Shown here: piece by piece, positions 52,243 to 60,725 of the stretch
Layout of the letters: every line of letters starts with the position of its first letter
How positions within the stretch are numbered: the first letter of the stretch is position 1
NCBI RefSeq assembly: GCF_004684095.1
Contig: NZ_SRII01000001.1
Coordinates: forward strand, 62,001 to 126,000
Source of the DNA: Hymenobacter sp. UV11
Lineage (GTDB): Bacteria > Bacteroidota > Bacteroidia > Cytophagales > Hymenobacteraceae
Length of the DNA: 64,000 bases
Reading direction: 5' to 3'
Program-made: the position numbers and the translations under genes
The notes under the pieces: model-generated
The model's database searches: none
The model's input: the letters and a program-made list of their open reading frames with translations, nothing else
Told to the model about the DNA's origin: nothing

Positions 52243-52564
52243 AATGCGATTAATGATTGAAAAAGATATATTAAAGCGGACTAGCCGTGCTGTCAACCCT
52301 ACCTAGCAAACAGCAGGACAGCTGCTCACAAATAAAACGCTTGCAAGACAAAATTGCACTGATTTGTTACGCAATGGTTATAAAATGAAGGTCATACTAA
52401 GCCTTGGTCGCAGGTTGAAGCGTGATAACTCCCTGAAAAGAATAGCCTCTATCTACCTGTGTTGAGTTTATTCAGGGTTAAGGAAAATTTAAGTTTAGCT
52501 TCAAAAAAAAGGCTCGCAACCAGTGGTTGCGAGCCTTTGAGGGGGGGTAGGGTAGGGAGCAAAC
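52243..52564. promoter_or_regulatory. Intergenic region upstream of SusC pair 1
   Basis: The gap holds a terminator at its right end (see 52503) and about 250 AT-rich bases before the SusC start. No exact TAnnTTTG promoter was found on the minus strand, so SusC may depend on another sigma factor. Nothing else is evident. Confidence 0.4.
52503..52538 (-). terminator. Intrinsic terminator separating the two SusCD pairs
   Basis: GGCTCGCAACCA (52511-52522) pairs with TGGTTGCGAGCC (52524-52535); on the minus strand it is followed by eight or more T residues (the A run at 52503-52510). It ends the SusD pair 2 transcript 27 bases after that gene's stop. Confidence 0.92.
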
Positions 52565-53980
52565 TCAGTAGCCCGCGTTCTGTACCAGGTTGGGGTTGGC
52601 GTTGATTTCGCGGAAGGGAATGGGAAACACCAAACGATTAGCGTTCCACGCAATAGTCGCATTCGTGAGTGGGTCGGCCGTCGATTCCATGTTACGCTTA
52701 ATATCGCCGAGGCGGAAGCCTTCGAAGGCCAACTCAATGCGGCGCTCTTTCAGAATGGCAGCTAGCGTAACGGTAGTGAGGGCTGGTAGCCCGGCCCGTG
52801 CCCGAATGGCGTTAACGTCGGCCAGGGGGGTAGCACCCGTGGTGGTGCCAGCCCGGAAGTTGGCTTCGGCGCGGGTTAACAGCATCTCGTCCACGCGCAT
52901 AAGCTTGATGTTGCCATACAGCGCATCGTACTTGCGGGTGTAGGCCGGGGTAGTAGCCGTGGGTGTGGTATAGAGCAGGGCGCGTGAGTCGCCGGCTTCA
53001 AATAGGGTGAGAAACTGGGGCTGAATAGTTACGTCGGCCCGGCGATTGCGGGCGTAGAACGTATTCAGCTGGTTGGTGCCGCTCTGCGCTGTAACCTGAA
53101 TAGCGAAAATATCTTCAACCGTATTCGCGTTGGTAGTAAGGCCGGCTGGGATAGACGACGTCGAAACGTTGGCCGTAGTATAGCCAAAGTTTGCGCCGTA
53201 AAAGCCGTTCAAAGCCAGCGAGGTAGTGCTCACTGCCCGGTTGGCGGCGGCCGCCGCCGCAGGGTAGTTGCCTTGCTGCAGATACACCCGCGCCAGCAGT
53301 GCCGCGCAAGCGTAGCGCGTGGCCGAAAAAGAGTTGAGGCCGCCGCCCGTAATTAGCTTGGCCTCGGCCGTAGTGAGGTCGGTGATAATCTGGGTGTATA
53401 CCTCAGCTACCGTGTTGCGGCTTACATTGCTTTCGGCCGTTACGGTGAGGGTAGGGGCTAATACCAGCGGCACACCGGGGTTGCTGGCAGGCGTGCCATC
53501 GTTCCAGGCTTTGCCATAGGCACGCACCAAATCAAAATAAACCAGCGAGCGAATAAACTTGGCCTCGCCCTCGCCGCTGGCCTGTTGGGCCGGCGTGTCG
53601 AGCTTGTTGATGTTGGCCAATACATTATTGGTGCGGTTGATGACATCATAGGCACTCAGCCACGTAGCACTGATTTGGCTATTGGTGATGAGCAAGGCTT
53701 TGCGCTGGGCCTCCTGGGGCTGCGTAAAGGTGCCCACGAAACTCTCGTCGCCATTGTCGGCCAGCAGGTCAGTCATGAACTGCAGGTAGCCACCGTAGAG
53801 GTTCGCGCTTTGTAGGCCTGTGTAGCAGCCGACCAGCGCAGCTTGCACATCGCTGGAATTGTTGAAGGCTTGAGCTGTATCGATATAGCTGACGGGTTGC
53901 ACGTTGAGCTTGTTATTGCAGCTCTCCAGGCCACCCAGGAGCAGAACTGCCGTCAGCAGTCCGGGTACTATTTTCTTCAT
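52565..53980 (-). CDS. RagB/SusD-family nutrient-binding lipoprotein (pair 2)
   Basis: The 471-residue product has a lipobox LESC (Cys21), the N-terminal motif IDTAQAFNNSSDVQAALVGCYTGLQSANLYG, and the C-terminal family block LMRVDEMLLTRAEANFRAGT ... VNAIRARAGLPALTT, RRIELAFEGFRLGDIKRN and VFPIPFREINANPNLVQNAGY. Its length equals that of pair 1's SusD residue for residue (471), and many segments correspond, so the pairs are tandem duplicates. The partner SusC starts upstream with a 41-base gap. Role as for pair 1; substrate unknown, possibly different because the loops diverge. Confidence 0.95.
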   Translation of the reverse strand: MKKIVPGLLTAVLLLGGLESCNNKLNVQPVSYIDTAQAFNNSSDVQAALVGCYTGLQSANLYGGYLQFMTDLLADNGDESFVGTFTQPQEAQRKALLITNSQISATWLSAYDVINRTNNVLANINKLDTPAQQASGEGEAKFIRSLVYFDLVRAYGKAWNDGTPASNPGVPLVLAPTLTVTAESNVSRNTVAEVYTQIITDLTTAEAKLITGGGLNSFSATRYACAALLARVYLQQGNYPAAAAAANRAVSTTSLALNGFYGANFGYTTANVSTSSIPAGLTTNANTVEDIFAIQVTAQSGTNQLNTFYARNRRADVTIQPQFLTLFEAGDSRALLYTTPTATTPAYTRKYDALYGNIKLMRVDEMLLTRAEANFRAGTTTGATPLADVNAIRARAGLPALTTVTLAAILKERRIELAFEGFRLGDIKRNMESTADPLTNATIAWNANRLVFPIPFREINANPNLVQNAGY

Positions 53981-54021
53981 AAGATAAAAGGCAAGATGTG
54001 GAGGGAGGTAGCTACCAGCAC

Positions 54022-57000
54022 CTAGAAGCCCAAGTTGAGGCCTACAGTATAGGTGCGCGCCTGCGGCGCGGTGTAGAAGCTGATACCCTGGCTGATATTG
54101 TTGGAGGTAGTATTGTTCGTGCCCGTAGTGTAGTCGGTGCTAACTTCGGGGTCCCAGCCGGTATACTTAGTGAATGTCAGTAGGTTATAGCCTTGCACGA
54201 AGAGGCGCGCCGACTGCAGGAATCCCCGCTTGGCTAAGGAGCTGGGCAGGTTGTAGCCTAATACTACTGAGCGCAGGCGGCCGTAGTCGCCATTTTGCAC
54301 GAAGCGCGACGACTGCCCGGTGCCATTGCCGCCACCGTAAATAGCTTTAGGTACATTGGTGATATCCCCCGGCTTCTGCCAGCGGTTGAGCTGGTCACGC
54401 GTCTGGTTGTCGTAGCCATTGTTGAAGCCTACCGAGAAGAAAGGAGCAGCTCCATCGTAAATCTGGTTGCCAAATACACCTATGAGCGTAGCCGTCAGGT
54501 CAAAGCCTTTGTACGTAAAGGTGTTGGTAATGCCACCCGTCCAGCGCGGGTTGGGGTTGCCAATGGGTACGTTGGTCGCCAAGTTAATATTGGTAGTAGT
54601 GCCCCGGTTGAGCGTACCATCAGCATTGGTGCTATTCAGATAATAGAGCGCATTGCCGTTAGCGGGGTCTACTCCTGCATATTCGGGGCCGATAAACTCG
54701 CCCAGCGGCTGGCCGGCCTGCGCCCGGTTCAGGAAACTACCTAGGATGTCGGGGCCCGCCAGGTCCAGTATCTTATTCTGGTTAACGGAGGCATTTACGC
54801 TGGTTGTCCAGGTGAAGTCGCCCACAAAATTGCGGGTAGTCAGCGTCAGCTCCAAGCCTTGGTTGCGCAGGCTACCCACGTTGGCATTGCGCACCGAGAA
54901 GCCCGAGGTACCCGGCACCGGCTGCGACAGGAGCAGCCCAGTCGTGTTCTTGCGGTAGATATCGACTTCCCCGCTAATACGGTTGTTGAACAAACCGTAT
55001 TCCAGGCCGGCATCATACTGAACGGTTGATTCCCAACCCAGCACATCGTTGCCCAGTTGGTAGGGGCGCTGGCCGGGCGTACCTGCGTAGCCCGCATTGC
55101 CCGCGAAGAGATTACGCGAGGCAAAGTTGCCAAAGTTCTGGTTGCCCGTTTTGCCCAGGCTAGCGCGCACCTTCAGCAAGCTCAGCGTGGTATTGCCCTT
55201 CAAAAAATCTTCTTCCGAAATCAGCCAGCCTATTGAGCCCGCCGGGAAAATGCCGTAGCGCCGCTCCGCGCCAAAGCGCGACGAGCCATCAAGGCGCGCA
55301 CTGCCACCAACGAGATACTTGCCCTGGAAGGCATAGGCGGCACGGGCGAAGTACGATACCAGCGCGTAGCTCGTCGTGAACGAGCTGCCAGCCGTAATCT
55401 GGGCTGCGTTGTCGAGGGTGCGGTATGAGTCGGAGGCAAACTGGGTGCCGGTCACGCTATTGCCACTAATGCGGGCGCTTTCATAGCTCGTGCCCAGCGT
55501 CAGTTCCAGCGAATGGTTTTCGGCGAAGGTATTCTTATAAGAAAAGTAGTTGTTGACGATAACCTTGGCATTGGTTTGGTTGGTGTTGAAACCGTAGCCA
55601 TTGGTATTGCCCGTGTTGCGCGATGTGACGCGGCCCAGGTACTGCTCTTCGTTCTGGTTGAGCACATCGGTACCCAGCTCCGAGCGGAAAATCAGGCCTT
55701 TAGTTAGCTTCAATTGGGCATACACGTTGCCCAGCAGCCGGTACACCGTGGTCACGTAGGACCCACCCTGGATACTTAGCAGCGGGTTGTAGTAGAAGGG
55801 AAATCCGGTATTGGGCAACCCAGTAGTGGGGTCTAAGGCCCCGCTTACCTGCCCCGAACGCGGGTCGATGAGCGGCGTAATTGGTGCCAATGCCACAATC
55901 TGCATGGGCGTGCTGAAGGCATTGTCATTGGGCAAGCGGTTATTCACTGAGCGCGTCGCCGTCAGGTTTAGGCCAAAGGAGAGCCGGTCTGTAGCCTGGT
56001 GGTCGAGGTTGAAGCGCGAGGCAATCCGCTCGTATTGGTTGCTGACGATAATGCCCTTCTGCTTGCTGTATTGCCCCGAGAAGTAAAAGCGCGTTTTTTC
56101 GGTGCCGCCGCTGGCATTCAGGTCATACTGTTGAAAACCAGCACGCTGTAATACCTGGTCCTGCCAGTTGGTATCGTAGGTCAGCGGGTCGGCAACGCCG
56201 CCCGCGTAGCCGCTGAGGCGAGTTGCAATGTTGGCTGGCACCGCGAAGGTGGTGCCGCGATTTACCAGCGCCTCCGTCAGCAGCATCACGTATTCCTGGC
56301 TGTTCAAGAAGTCGCGCTTGTGCGTGGGTTCATTAAAGCCACCCTGGATGCCTACGTTGAAGCGCGTGCCGCCGGCCTTGCCGCGCTTGGTCGTAATCAG
56401 CACTACCCCGTTAGTAGCCCGCGAACCGTAGATAGCCGAGGACGAAGCATCCTTGAGCACCGAAATACTTTCGATGTCATTAGGGTTAATATCGGCAATA
56501 GGGTTGGTGGCCGCCGTGGTAGAAGACAGGTTATCGGCTACTACCGGCACGCCATCCACTACATACAGCGGCTGCGAGCTGCCGCTAATGCTCGACACGC
56601 CCCGCACCCGCACCCGGATGCCCTGGCCCAGCTTGCCGCTGCTGTTTTCAATAAACACGCCGGCCGCCTTGCCCTGAATGGACTGCTCGAACGACTGCAC
56701 GGGCTGGTCGCCCACATCCTTGCTCGTGAGCTGGGCCACCGAGCCCGTAAGGTCGGCCTTGGTTTGGGTGCCGTAGCCCACTACTACGGCCTCGGCCAGG
56801 TCGGTAGTCGAGTTTTGCAGCACCACGTCGAAGCGGCTGCGGCCACTCACCGGAATAGTCTGCGCCGCAAAGCCTACCGAGCTGATAACCAGCGTAGAAC
56901 CTGGCTTCACCGAGAGCGAAAAGCCGCCGTCGGCATTGCTGGTAACGCCATTGGTGGTGCCGCGCTCCACGATGGTCGCACCCGGCACGGGGCTGCCGTC

Positions 57001-57090
57001 GGTGCCGGTCACGCGGCCATTTACGACCTGCGTCTGGGCCAGCGCCGGCAAAGCCGCCATCACCAGTAAAGGAGTAAAGATGTTCCTCAT
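54022..57090 (-). CDS. SusC/RagA-family TonB-linked outer-membrane receptor (pair 2)
   Basis: The 1022-residue product has a signal peptide (MRNIFTPLLVMAALPALAQTQ), a CarboxypepD_reg-like domain, EAVVVGYGTQTKADLTGSV, and a plug with QGKAAGVFIENSSGKLGQG and PLYVVDGVPVV. SVLKDASSSAIYGSRATNGVV follows, then a large barrel ending TVGLNLGF. It has exactly the same length as pair 1's SusC and closely similar sequence in the front third and plug, but the barrel loops differ more. The ATG at 57090 is secure. It shares a 290-base upstream region with the divergent exonuclease gene. No exact TAnnTTTG element was found on its strand there. Confidence 0.96.
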   Translation of the reverse strand: MRNIFTPLLVMAALPALAQTQVVNGRVTGTDGSPVPGATIVERGTTNGVTSNADGGFSLSVKPGSTLVISSVGFAAQTIPVSGRSRFDVVLQNSTTDLAEAVVVGYGTQTKADLTGSVAQLTSKDVGDQPVQSFEQSIQGKAAGVFIENSSGKLGQGIRVRVRGVSSISGSSQPLYVVDGVPVVADNLSSTTAATNPIADINPNDIESISVLKDASSSAIYGSRATNGVVLITTKRGKAGGTRFNVGIQGGFNEPTHKRDFLNSQEYVMLLTEALVNRGTTFAVPANIATRLSGYAGGVADPLTYDTNWQDQVLQRAGFQQYDLNASGGTEKTRFYFSGQYSKQKGIIVSNQYERIASRFNLDHQATDRLSFGLNLTATRSVNNRLPNDNAFSTPMQIVALAPITPLIDPRSGQVSGALDPTTGLPNTGFPFYYNPLLSIQGGSYVTTVYRLLGNVYAQLKLTKGLIFRSELGTDVLNQNEEQYLGRVTSRNTGNTNGYGFNTNQTNAKVIVNNYFSYKNTFAENHSLELTLGTSYESARISGNSVTGTQFASDSYRTLDNAAQITAGSSFTTSYALVSYFARAAYAFQGKYLVGGSARLDGSSRFGAERRYGIFPAGSIGWLISEEDFLKGNTTLSLLKVRASLGKTGNQNFGNFASRNLFAGNAGYAGTPGQRPYQLGNDVLGWESTVQYDAGLEYGLFNNRISGEVDIYRKNTTGLLLSQPVPGTSGFSVRNANVGSLRNQGLELTLTTRNFVGDFTWTTSVNASVNQNKILDLAGPDILGSFLNRAQAGQPLGEFIGPEYAGVDPANGNALYYLNSTNADGTLNRGTTTNINLATNVPIGNPNPRWTGGITNTFTYKGFDLTATLIGVFGNQIYDGAAPFFSVGFNNGYDNQTRDQLNRWQKPGDITNVPKAIYGGGNGTGQSSRFVQNGDYGRLRSVVLGYNLPSSLAKRGFLQSARLFVQGYNLLTFTKYTGWDPEVSTDYTTGTNNTTSNNISQGISFYTAPQARTYTVGLNLGF

Positions 57091-57363
57091 AAGGTATGTT
57101 GATTAAAGAGTGTTTAAGTAATAATGAGCGTTAGGTAAACAAAACGGCTGCTTGCAAAGTAAAGGGGGGGTAAGGGAAAAATATGTAAAAATTTGAAAAA
57201 TAGTCCAAAATTTAAAGGGGTAAATCTTATTTATTAAGTATAAAATTTAACATTAACCTTATTCTTAGAGGGGGTAGCTCATGGAAAATGATATTTTTTT
57301 TGGCGCATCAGCAGTTGCCCTACACTTACACTGCTGGGCTACCACTGCAGCCGCCCCGCCCCC
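57091..57363. promoter_or_regulatory. Divergent regulatory region of SusC pair 2 and the exonuclease gene
   Basis: AT-rich stretch of about 270 bases without a gene. Runs of A/T around 57175-57260 fit a SusC promoter region but no recognised element is present on the minus strand. GGGGTAA and GGGGGTAG motifs occur here, consistent with the window-wide GGGGTAGG pattern. Confidence 0.4.
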
Positions 57364-57371
57364 TACCTTTG
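57364..57371 (+). promoter_or_regulatory. -7 promoter element right before the exonuclease start
   Basis: TACCTTTG matches TAnnTTTG. The expected transcription start (about 57375) is only six bases before the ATG at 57381, one of several very short leaders in this window. It decides against the upstream in-frame codon at 57288. Confidence 0.5.
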
Positions 57372-57380
57372 TTGCCACGC

Positions 57381-58562
57381 ATGAAGCCAACCATTCACTA
57401 CCTCACCACGGCCGCTCAGGTGGCTGATGCCGCCGCCCATTTTGCTACCCTGCCCCGCATTGGTATCGACCTGGAATTTGATGACAATCGTTACCGCTAC
57501 GGTCGTCACCTGGCCCTGATTCAGGTATTTGACGGCACTACCGTCTACCTGATTGACCCCCTACCCCTGGAGCCCGAGATGGCCGCCGGCCTGGAGCCGC
57601 TGTTTGCGGTGCTGCGCGACCCCGCCGTGGCCAAGGTCTTCCACTCCTGCAAATCGGATATTCTGCTGCTCGACGAGCTGTTCAGCGTCACGTGCCGCAC
57701 CATTGTGGATACCAGCGTGCAGTTCACGCTCCTGGCCCTGGAGGATAATAATATCTCGCTGGGTCGTCTCATTCAGAGCGAGTTGGGCTTTGAGGTGGAT
57801 AAGGGCGAGCAGAAGTCGAACTGGCTCAAGCGCCCCCTCACCGAAGCCCAGAAGGAGTACGCGGCCAACGACGTGCTCTACCTTTTCGAGCTGACCGACC
57901 GCCTCACGGTGCGCCTCCAGGAGCAGGGTAGAGCCCAGTGGGCCGCCGAAGAAAACCACGCCCTCGAAGCCGTGCGCTACGGCCGCGGCGAGCTGCGCCC
58001 GCACCTGCGCCTGGCCGGCAAATTCCGCATCGGCCCGCAGGAGCTGCCGCTGTTTCGGGAGTTGTATGCGCTGCGCGACCGTGTGGCCCGGCAGCTCGAC
58101 CGCCCCAGCTACATGGTGCTCAGCAACGATAGGCTGGCCGAAATCACGCACCAGCCCATTGCCTCGCACGGCGCCCTGCGCACGGCCGGCGGCCTACACC
58201 CCGAGCTCAAGCGCGCGCCCTACGCCGATGAGCTGGTGGCCCTGGCCACCGCCGACCTAGCCCCCGACGGCCCCCTGCCTGCCGACCAGCGCCGCCCTAC
58301 CCCCTTCAAACGCCGCTTTGGCGGCCCGGTAGCCGCCAAGGCCGAAGCCCGCGAAGGCTTGCTCAACGCCCTCAAAAACCACCTGGCCACCGACTACAGC
58401 CCCGTGCTGGCCAACACCGTGCTCAGCAATCGCCTCATCGGCGACGTGGTGGAGCAGGGTAGCCTGGCCGCCCTGCGCCCCTGGCAGCGCCAGCTACTGG
58501 GCGAAACTGCCGGCCAGCACGGCCTGGCAATCAGCGAGCTGGAGGAGCCCTTGCAGGCGTAA
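57381..58562 (+). CDS. RNase D-like 3'-5' exoribonuclease (DEDDy plus HRDC)
   Basis: The 393-residue product has an exonuclease domain (about 1-175) whose acidic residues are Asp30 and Glu32 in IGIDLEF, Asp93 in HSCKSDILLLD, and Tyr160/Asp164 in EYAANDVLYL: the DEDDy set that binds two metal ions. An HRDC domain occupies the middle (about 210-290; LFRELYALRDRVARQLDRPSYMVLSNDRLAEI), and a C-terminal helical part (VLANTVLSNRLIGDVVEQG) resembles the second HRDC-like region of RNase D. It should trim the 3' ends of tRNA and other small RNAs. The ATG at 57381 is chosen because the frame to 57288 crosses the promoter. Confidence 0.93.
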   Translation: MKPTIHYLTTAAQVADAAAHFATLPRIGIDLEFDDNRYRYGRHLALIQVFDGTTVYLIDPLPLEPEMAAGLEPLFAVLRDPAVAKVFHSCKSDILLLDELFSVTCRTIVDTSVQFTLLALEDNNISLGRLIQSELGFEVDKGEQKSNWLKRPLTEAQKEYAANDVLYLFELTDRLTVRLQEQGRAQWAAEENHALEAVRYGRGELRPHLRLAGKFRIGPQELPLFRELYALRDRVARQLDRPSYMVLSNDRLAEITHQPIASHGALRTAGGLHPELKRAPYADELVALATADLAPDGPLPADQRRPTPFKRRFGGPVAAKAEAREGLLNALKNHLATDYSPVLANTVLSNRLIGDVVEQGSLAALRPWQRQLLGETAGQHGLAISELEEPLQA

Positions 58563-58579
58563 GCAGTAGGTAATGCACT

Positions 58580-58692
58580 AAAAAAGAACGTCATGCTGAG
58601 CCTGTCGAAGCATCTTTACCGCGCCATCGGGGGTACTACTCCCAGCGGCGCGGTAGAGATGCTTCGACAGGCTCAGCATGACGTTCTTTTTT
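58580..58692. repeat. 46-base-arm palindrome of the GTCATGCTGAGC family
   Basis: Arms 58580-58625 and 58647-58692 are complementary except for one G-U position and both end in runs of A or T. The element follows the exonuclease stop by 17 bases and its right arm contains the likely start codon (58659) of the next gene. It belongs to the family at 27763 and 38198. Confidence 0.92.
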
Positions 58693-60662
58693 GGTTTGTA
58701 TTCCTGTTACTCCCGCTAGTAGCCCTGCCCGCCCTGGCGCAGGAAAGCCCCATACTGCGCGGCCGGGTACTAGATATCGATACTCACCAGCCCATCCCGA
58801 ATGCGCAGGTCGGTATTGGGGATAACCGCTTGGGCACCAGTACCAACCTCGATGGGCGCTTTGCGCTGCGGGTGCCCGCCGCCTACCAGACGAGCACGCT
58901 GGAAGTGGCTTTGCTGGGCTACCGCAAGTTCAGTCGGGCCCTACCCCCCCTGCCGGGGCCGGAGCTGCTAATTGAGCTGCGAATCAGCCCCGCCAACCTG
59001 AGCACAGTGAGCATCACGTCCTCGGCCGAGGGAATAATCCGGGAGGCGGTGGCGCGCATTCCGCGCAACTACCCGGTGCGGCCTACCCAGCTCACGGGCT
59101 TCTACCGCGAGTCGGACGATGAGGCGGCCGGCCAGCACTACGACTACCTCGTGGAAGGCCAGCTGCGGGTGTATAAGCCGGGCTACCAGCACCCGCGCGA
59201 GGCCGGCCAGACCCAGGTGCTGGAATCGCGCCGGGTTGACCTGCGCCCCGCCCGGCCCGACGGCATGGCCCTACCCGGCATCAACTGGATGGCGGGCGCG
59301 CTGGTGCCGCACCGCTTCGACTTCGTGCGCCAGCGCGCCGAGTTCATCAACCCGGCGTATTTCAAGGACTACCAATACCGGTTCAGCCCCCAAACCACCT
59401 TTCAGGGGCGGGCGGTGTACGTCATCACCTTCGCGCCGCGGCCGGGCACCAGCCGCGCCGATTTTGCGGGCGAAGTGTACATCGATGAGCGCAGCTACGC
59501 CTTTTTGGGCGCCGCCTGGCACCGCACGCCGGCTGGCATCCGGCGCGAGAATATGCTGGTGTTTGAGGCCACCGAGCGGGCCTACCGTGCCGATTACCAG
59601 CGCTATGCCGGGCGGTATTATTTGAAAAATATCTGGTACAATACGCTGGGTCGGCCGGTGGGCGGGCGGGTGCGCCACCACCTGGCCGAGTACGTGACCA
59701 CGGCCATCGACACGGCCCAGGCGCAGCCGCCCGGCTACCTCGAGCGCAGCCAGTACGCCGATATTTTCCTGAAAAACCCGGTGCCTTACGACTCGGTGTT
59801 CTGGCAGCACTACACCACCCTGCTACCCCCCGACGCCCTGCTCGACCAAACCCGCCAGCGCCTGGCCGATACGCTGCTGCGCCGCCCTACCCCCCCCGCC
59901 GCAGCCGATGCGCCAGCCAGCCCGGCCGCGGCCGCCACTAAGAAGTGGCGGCTGTTCAATCACTTGCGCTACTCGTATGCTGGTGGCCTGCTGCCGGTGC
60001 AGCTGCCCGCCGCCGACCTGCACACGGTGCTGGCGCCCGGCAGTTCGGCCTTCAGCGCCGATGTGCGAGCCAGTACTACGCCCCAGGCGCTCACCTACCA
60101 ATACAGCTTCGGGTTGCAGCTCGATTTGGTGGGCGGCCTGAGCGCCTACGCCACCGCGCGCCACGTGCTGCGCCAGCTGCGGGGCGAGGGCTGGGAGGCT
60201 GGCCTCACCTATGCCCGCAACCTGAACCCGCGTGGCCGGCCGCTGCTGGTTCGGGCGGGGGTAGGCTACCTGCGCCAGAGCGTGGGCCGCGAGCTGGGTA
60301 CCGTGCCCAACGCCGACGCCGACCTGCGCCTAGGCGGTAGCCCGCTGCCCGGCGACGAGCTCATGCTTTCCCTCCAAAACGTAACCGACGCGCTGCTGCC
60401 CAAGCTGGGGCTGGGCGTCGAGCTAAACCACCACTGGGAGGCCGTGGCCGACCTCGGCTACGTGCTGCCGCTGCGCACCCGCGGGCAGTTGCTAATCGAA
60501 GAAGACAAGGGCTTTTTCAGCTTCAACCAGCACGCGGCCGACCTCAGCCTGCCCGCCACCGAGGCGCAGGTGCTGGTGAATGGCCAGCCCGCCACCAGCG
60601 GCCCCTGGCAGCTGGGCCGCCTGCTGCCGAGCGTGGGCGTGCTGTACCGGCTGGGCCACTAG
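58659..60662 (+). CDS. Carboxypeptidase-regulatory-like outer-membrane-associated protein
   Basis: The product of about 667 residues has a signal peptide (FWFVFLLLPLVALPALAQ), a CarboxypepD_reg-like domain (about 30-115; LRGRVLDIDTHQPIPNAQVG, LGYRKFSRALPPLPG), and a large domain with YPVRPTQLTGFYRESDDE, HYDYLVEGQLRVYK and RAYRADYQRYAGRYYLKN. This resembles the DUF5686-type exported proteins (compare the gene at 19701). The C-terminal third is rich in amphipathic strands (LTYQYSFGLQLDLVGG) and could be a small barrel. The only nearby start codons, ATG 58659 and ATG 58593, lie inside the palindrome at 58580-58692, so the first residues (MLRQAQHD) come from the repeat. Function unknown. Confidence 0.8.
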   Translation: MLRQAQHDVLFWFVFLLLPLVALPALAQESPILRGRVLDIDTHQPIPNAQVGIGDNRLGTSTNLDGRFALRVPAAYQTSTLEVALLGYRKFSRALPPLPGPELLIELRISPANLSTVSITSSAEGIIREAVARIPRNYPVRPTQLTGFYRESDDEAAGQHYDYLVEGQLRVYKPGYQHPREAGQTQVLESRRVDLRPARPDGMALPGINWMAGALVPHRFDFVRQRAEFINPAYFKDYQYRFSPQTTFQGRAVYVITFAPRPGTSRADFAGEVYIDERSYAFLGAAWHRTPAGIRRENMLVFEATERAYRADYQRYAGRYYLKNIWYNTLGRPVGGRVRHHLAEYVTTAIDTAQAQPPGYLERSQYADIFLKNPVPYDSVFWQHYTTLLPPDALLDQTRQRLADTLLRRPTPPAAADAPASPAAAATKKWRLFNHLRYSYAGGLLPVQLPAADLHTVLAPGSSAFSADVRASTTPQALTYQYSFGLQLDLVGGLSAYATARHVLRQLRGEGWEAGLTYARNLNPRGRPLLVRAGVGYLRQSVGRELGTVPNADADLRLGGSPLPGDELMLSLQNVTDALLPKLGLGVELNHHWEAVADLGYVLPLRTRGQLLIEEDKGFFSFNQHAADLSLPATEAQVLVNGQPATSGPWQLGRLLPSVGVLYRLGH

Positions 60663-60680
60663 GGGAGGGGTAGGAAGGTG

Positions 60681-60688
60681 TAATTTTG
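60681..60688 (+). promoter_or_regulatory. -7 promoter element of mltG
   Basis: TAATTTTG matches TAnnTTTG. Expected start near 60692, 34 bases before the ATG at 60726. Confidence 0.45.
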
Positions 60689-60725
60689 AGTCGGGCGGCC
60701 CGTGGCCCGCCCTTTTTACGACCCT

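Noticed and set aside
47737..57090. Complete polysaccharide utilisation locus around the SusCD pairs
   Set aside because: No glycoside hydrolase, lyase, sulfatase, hybrid sensor or sigma/anti-sigma pair is adjacent.
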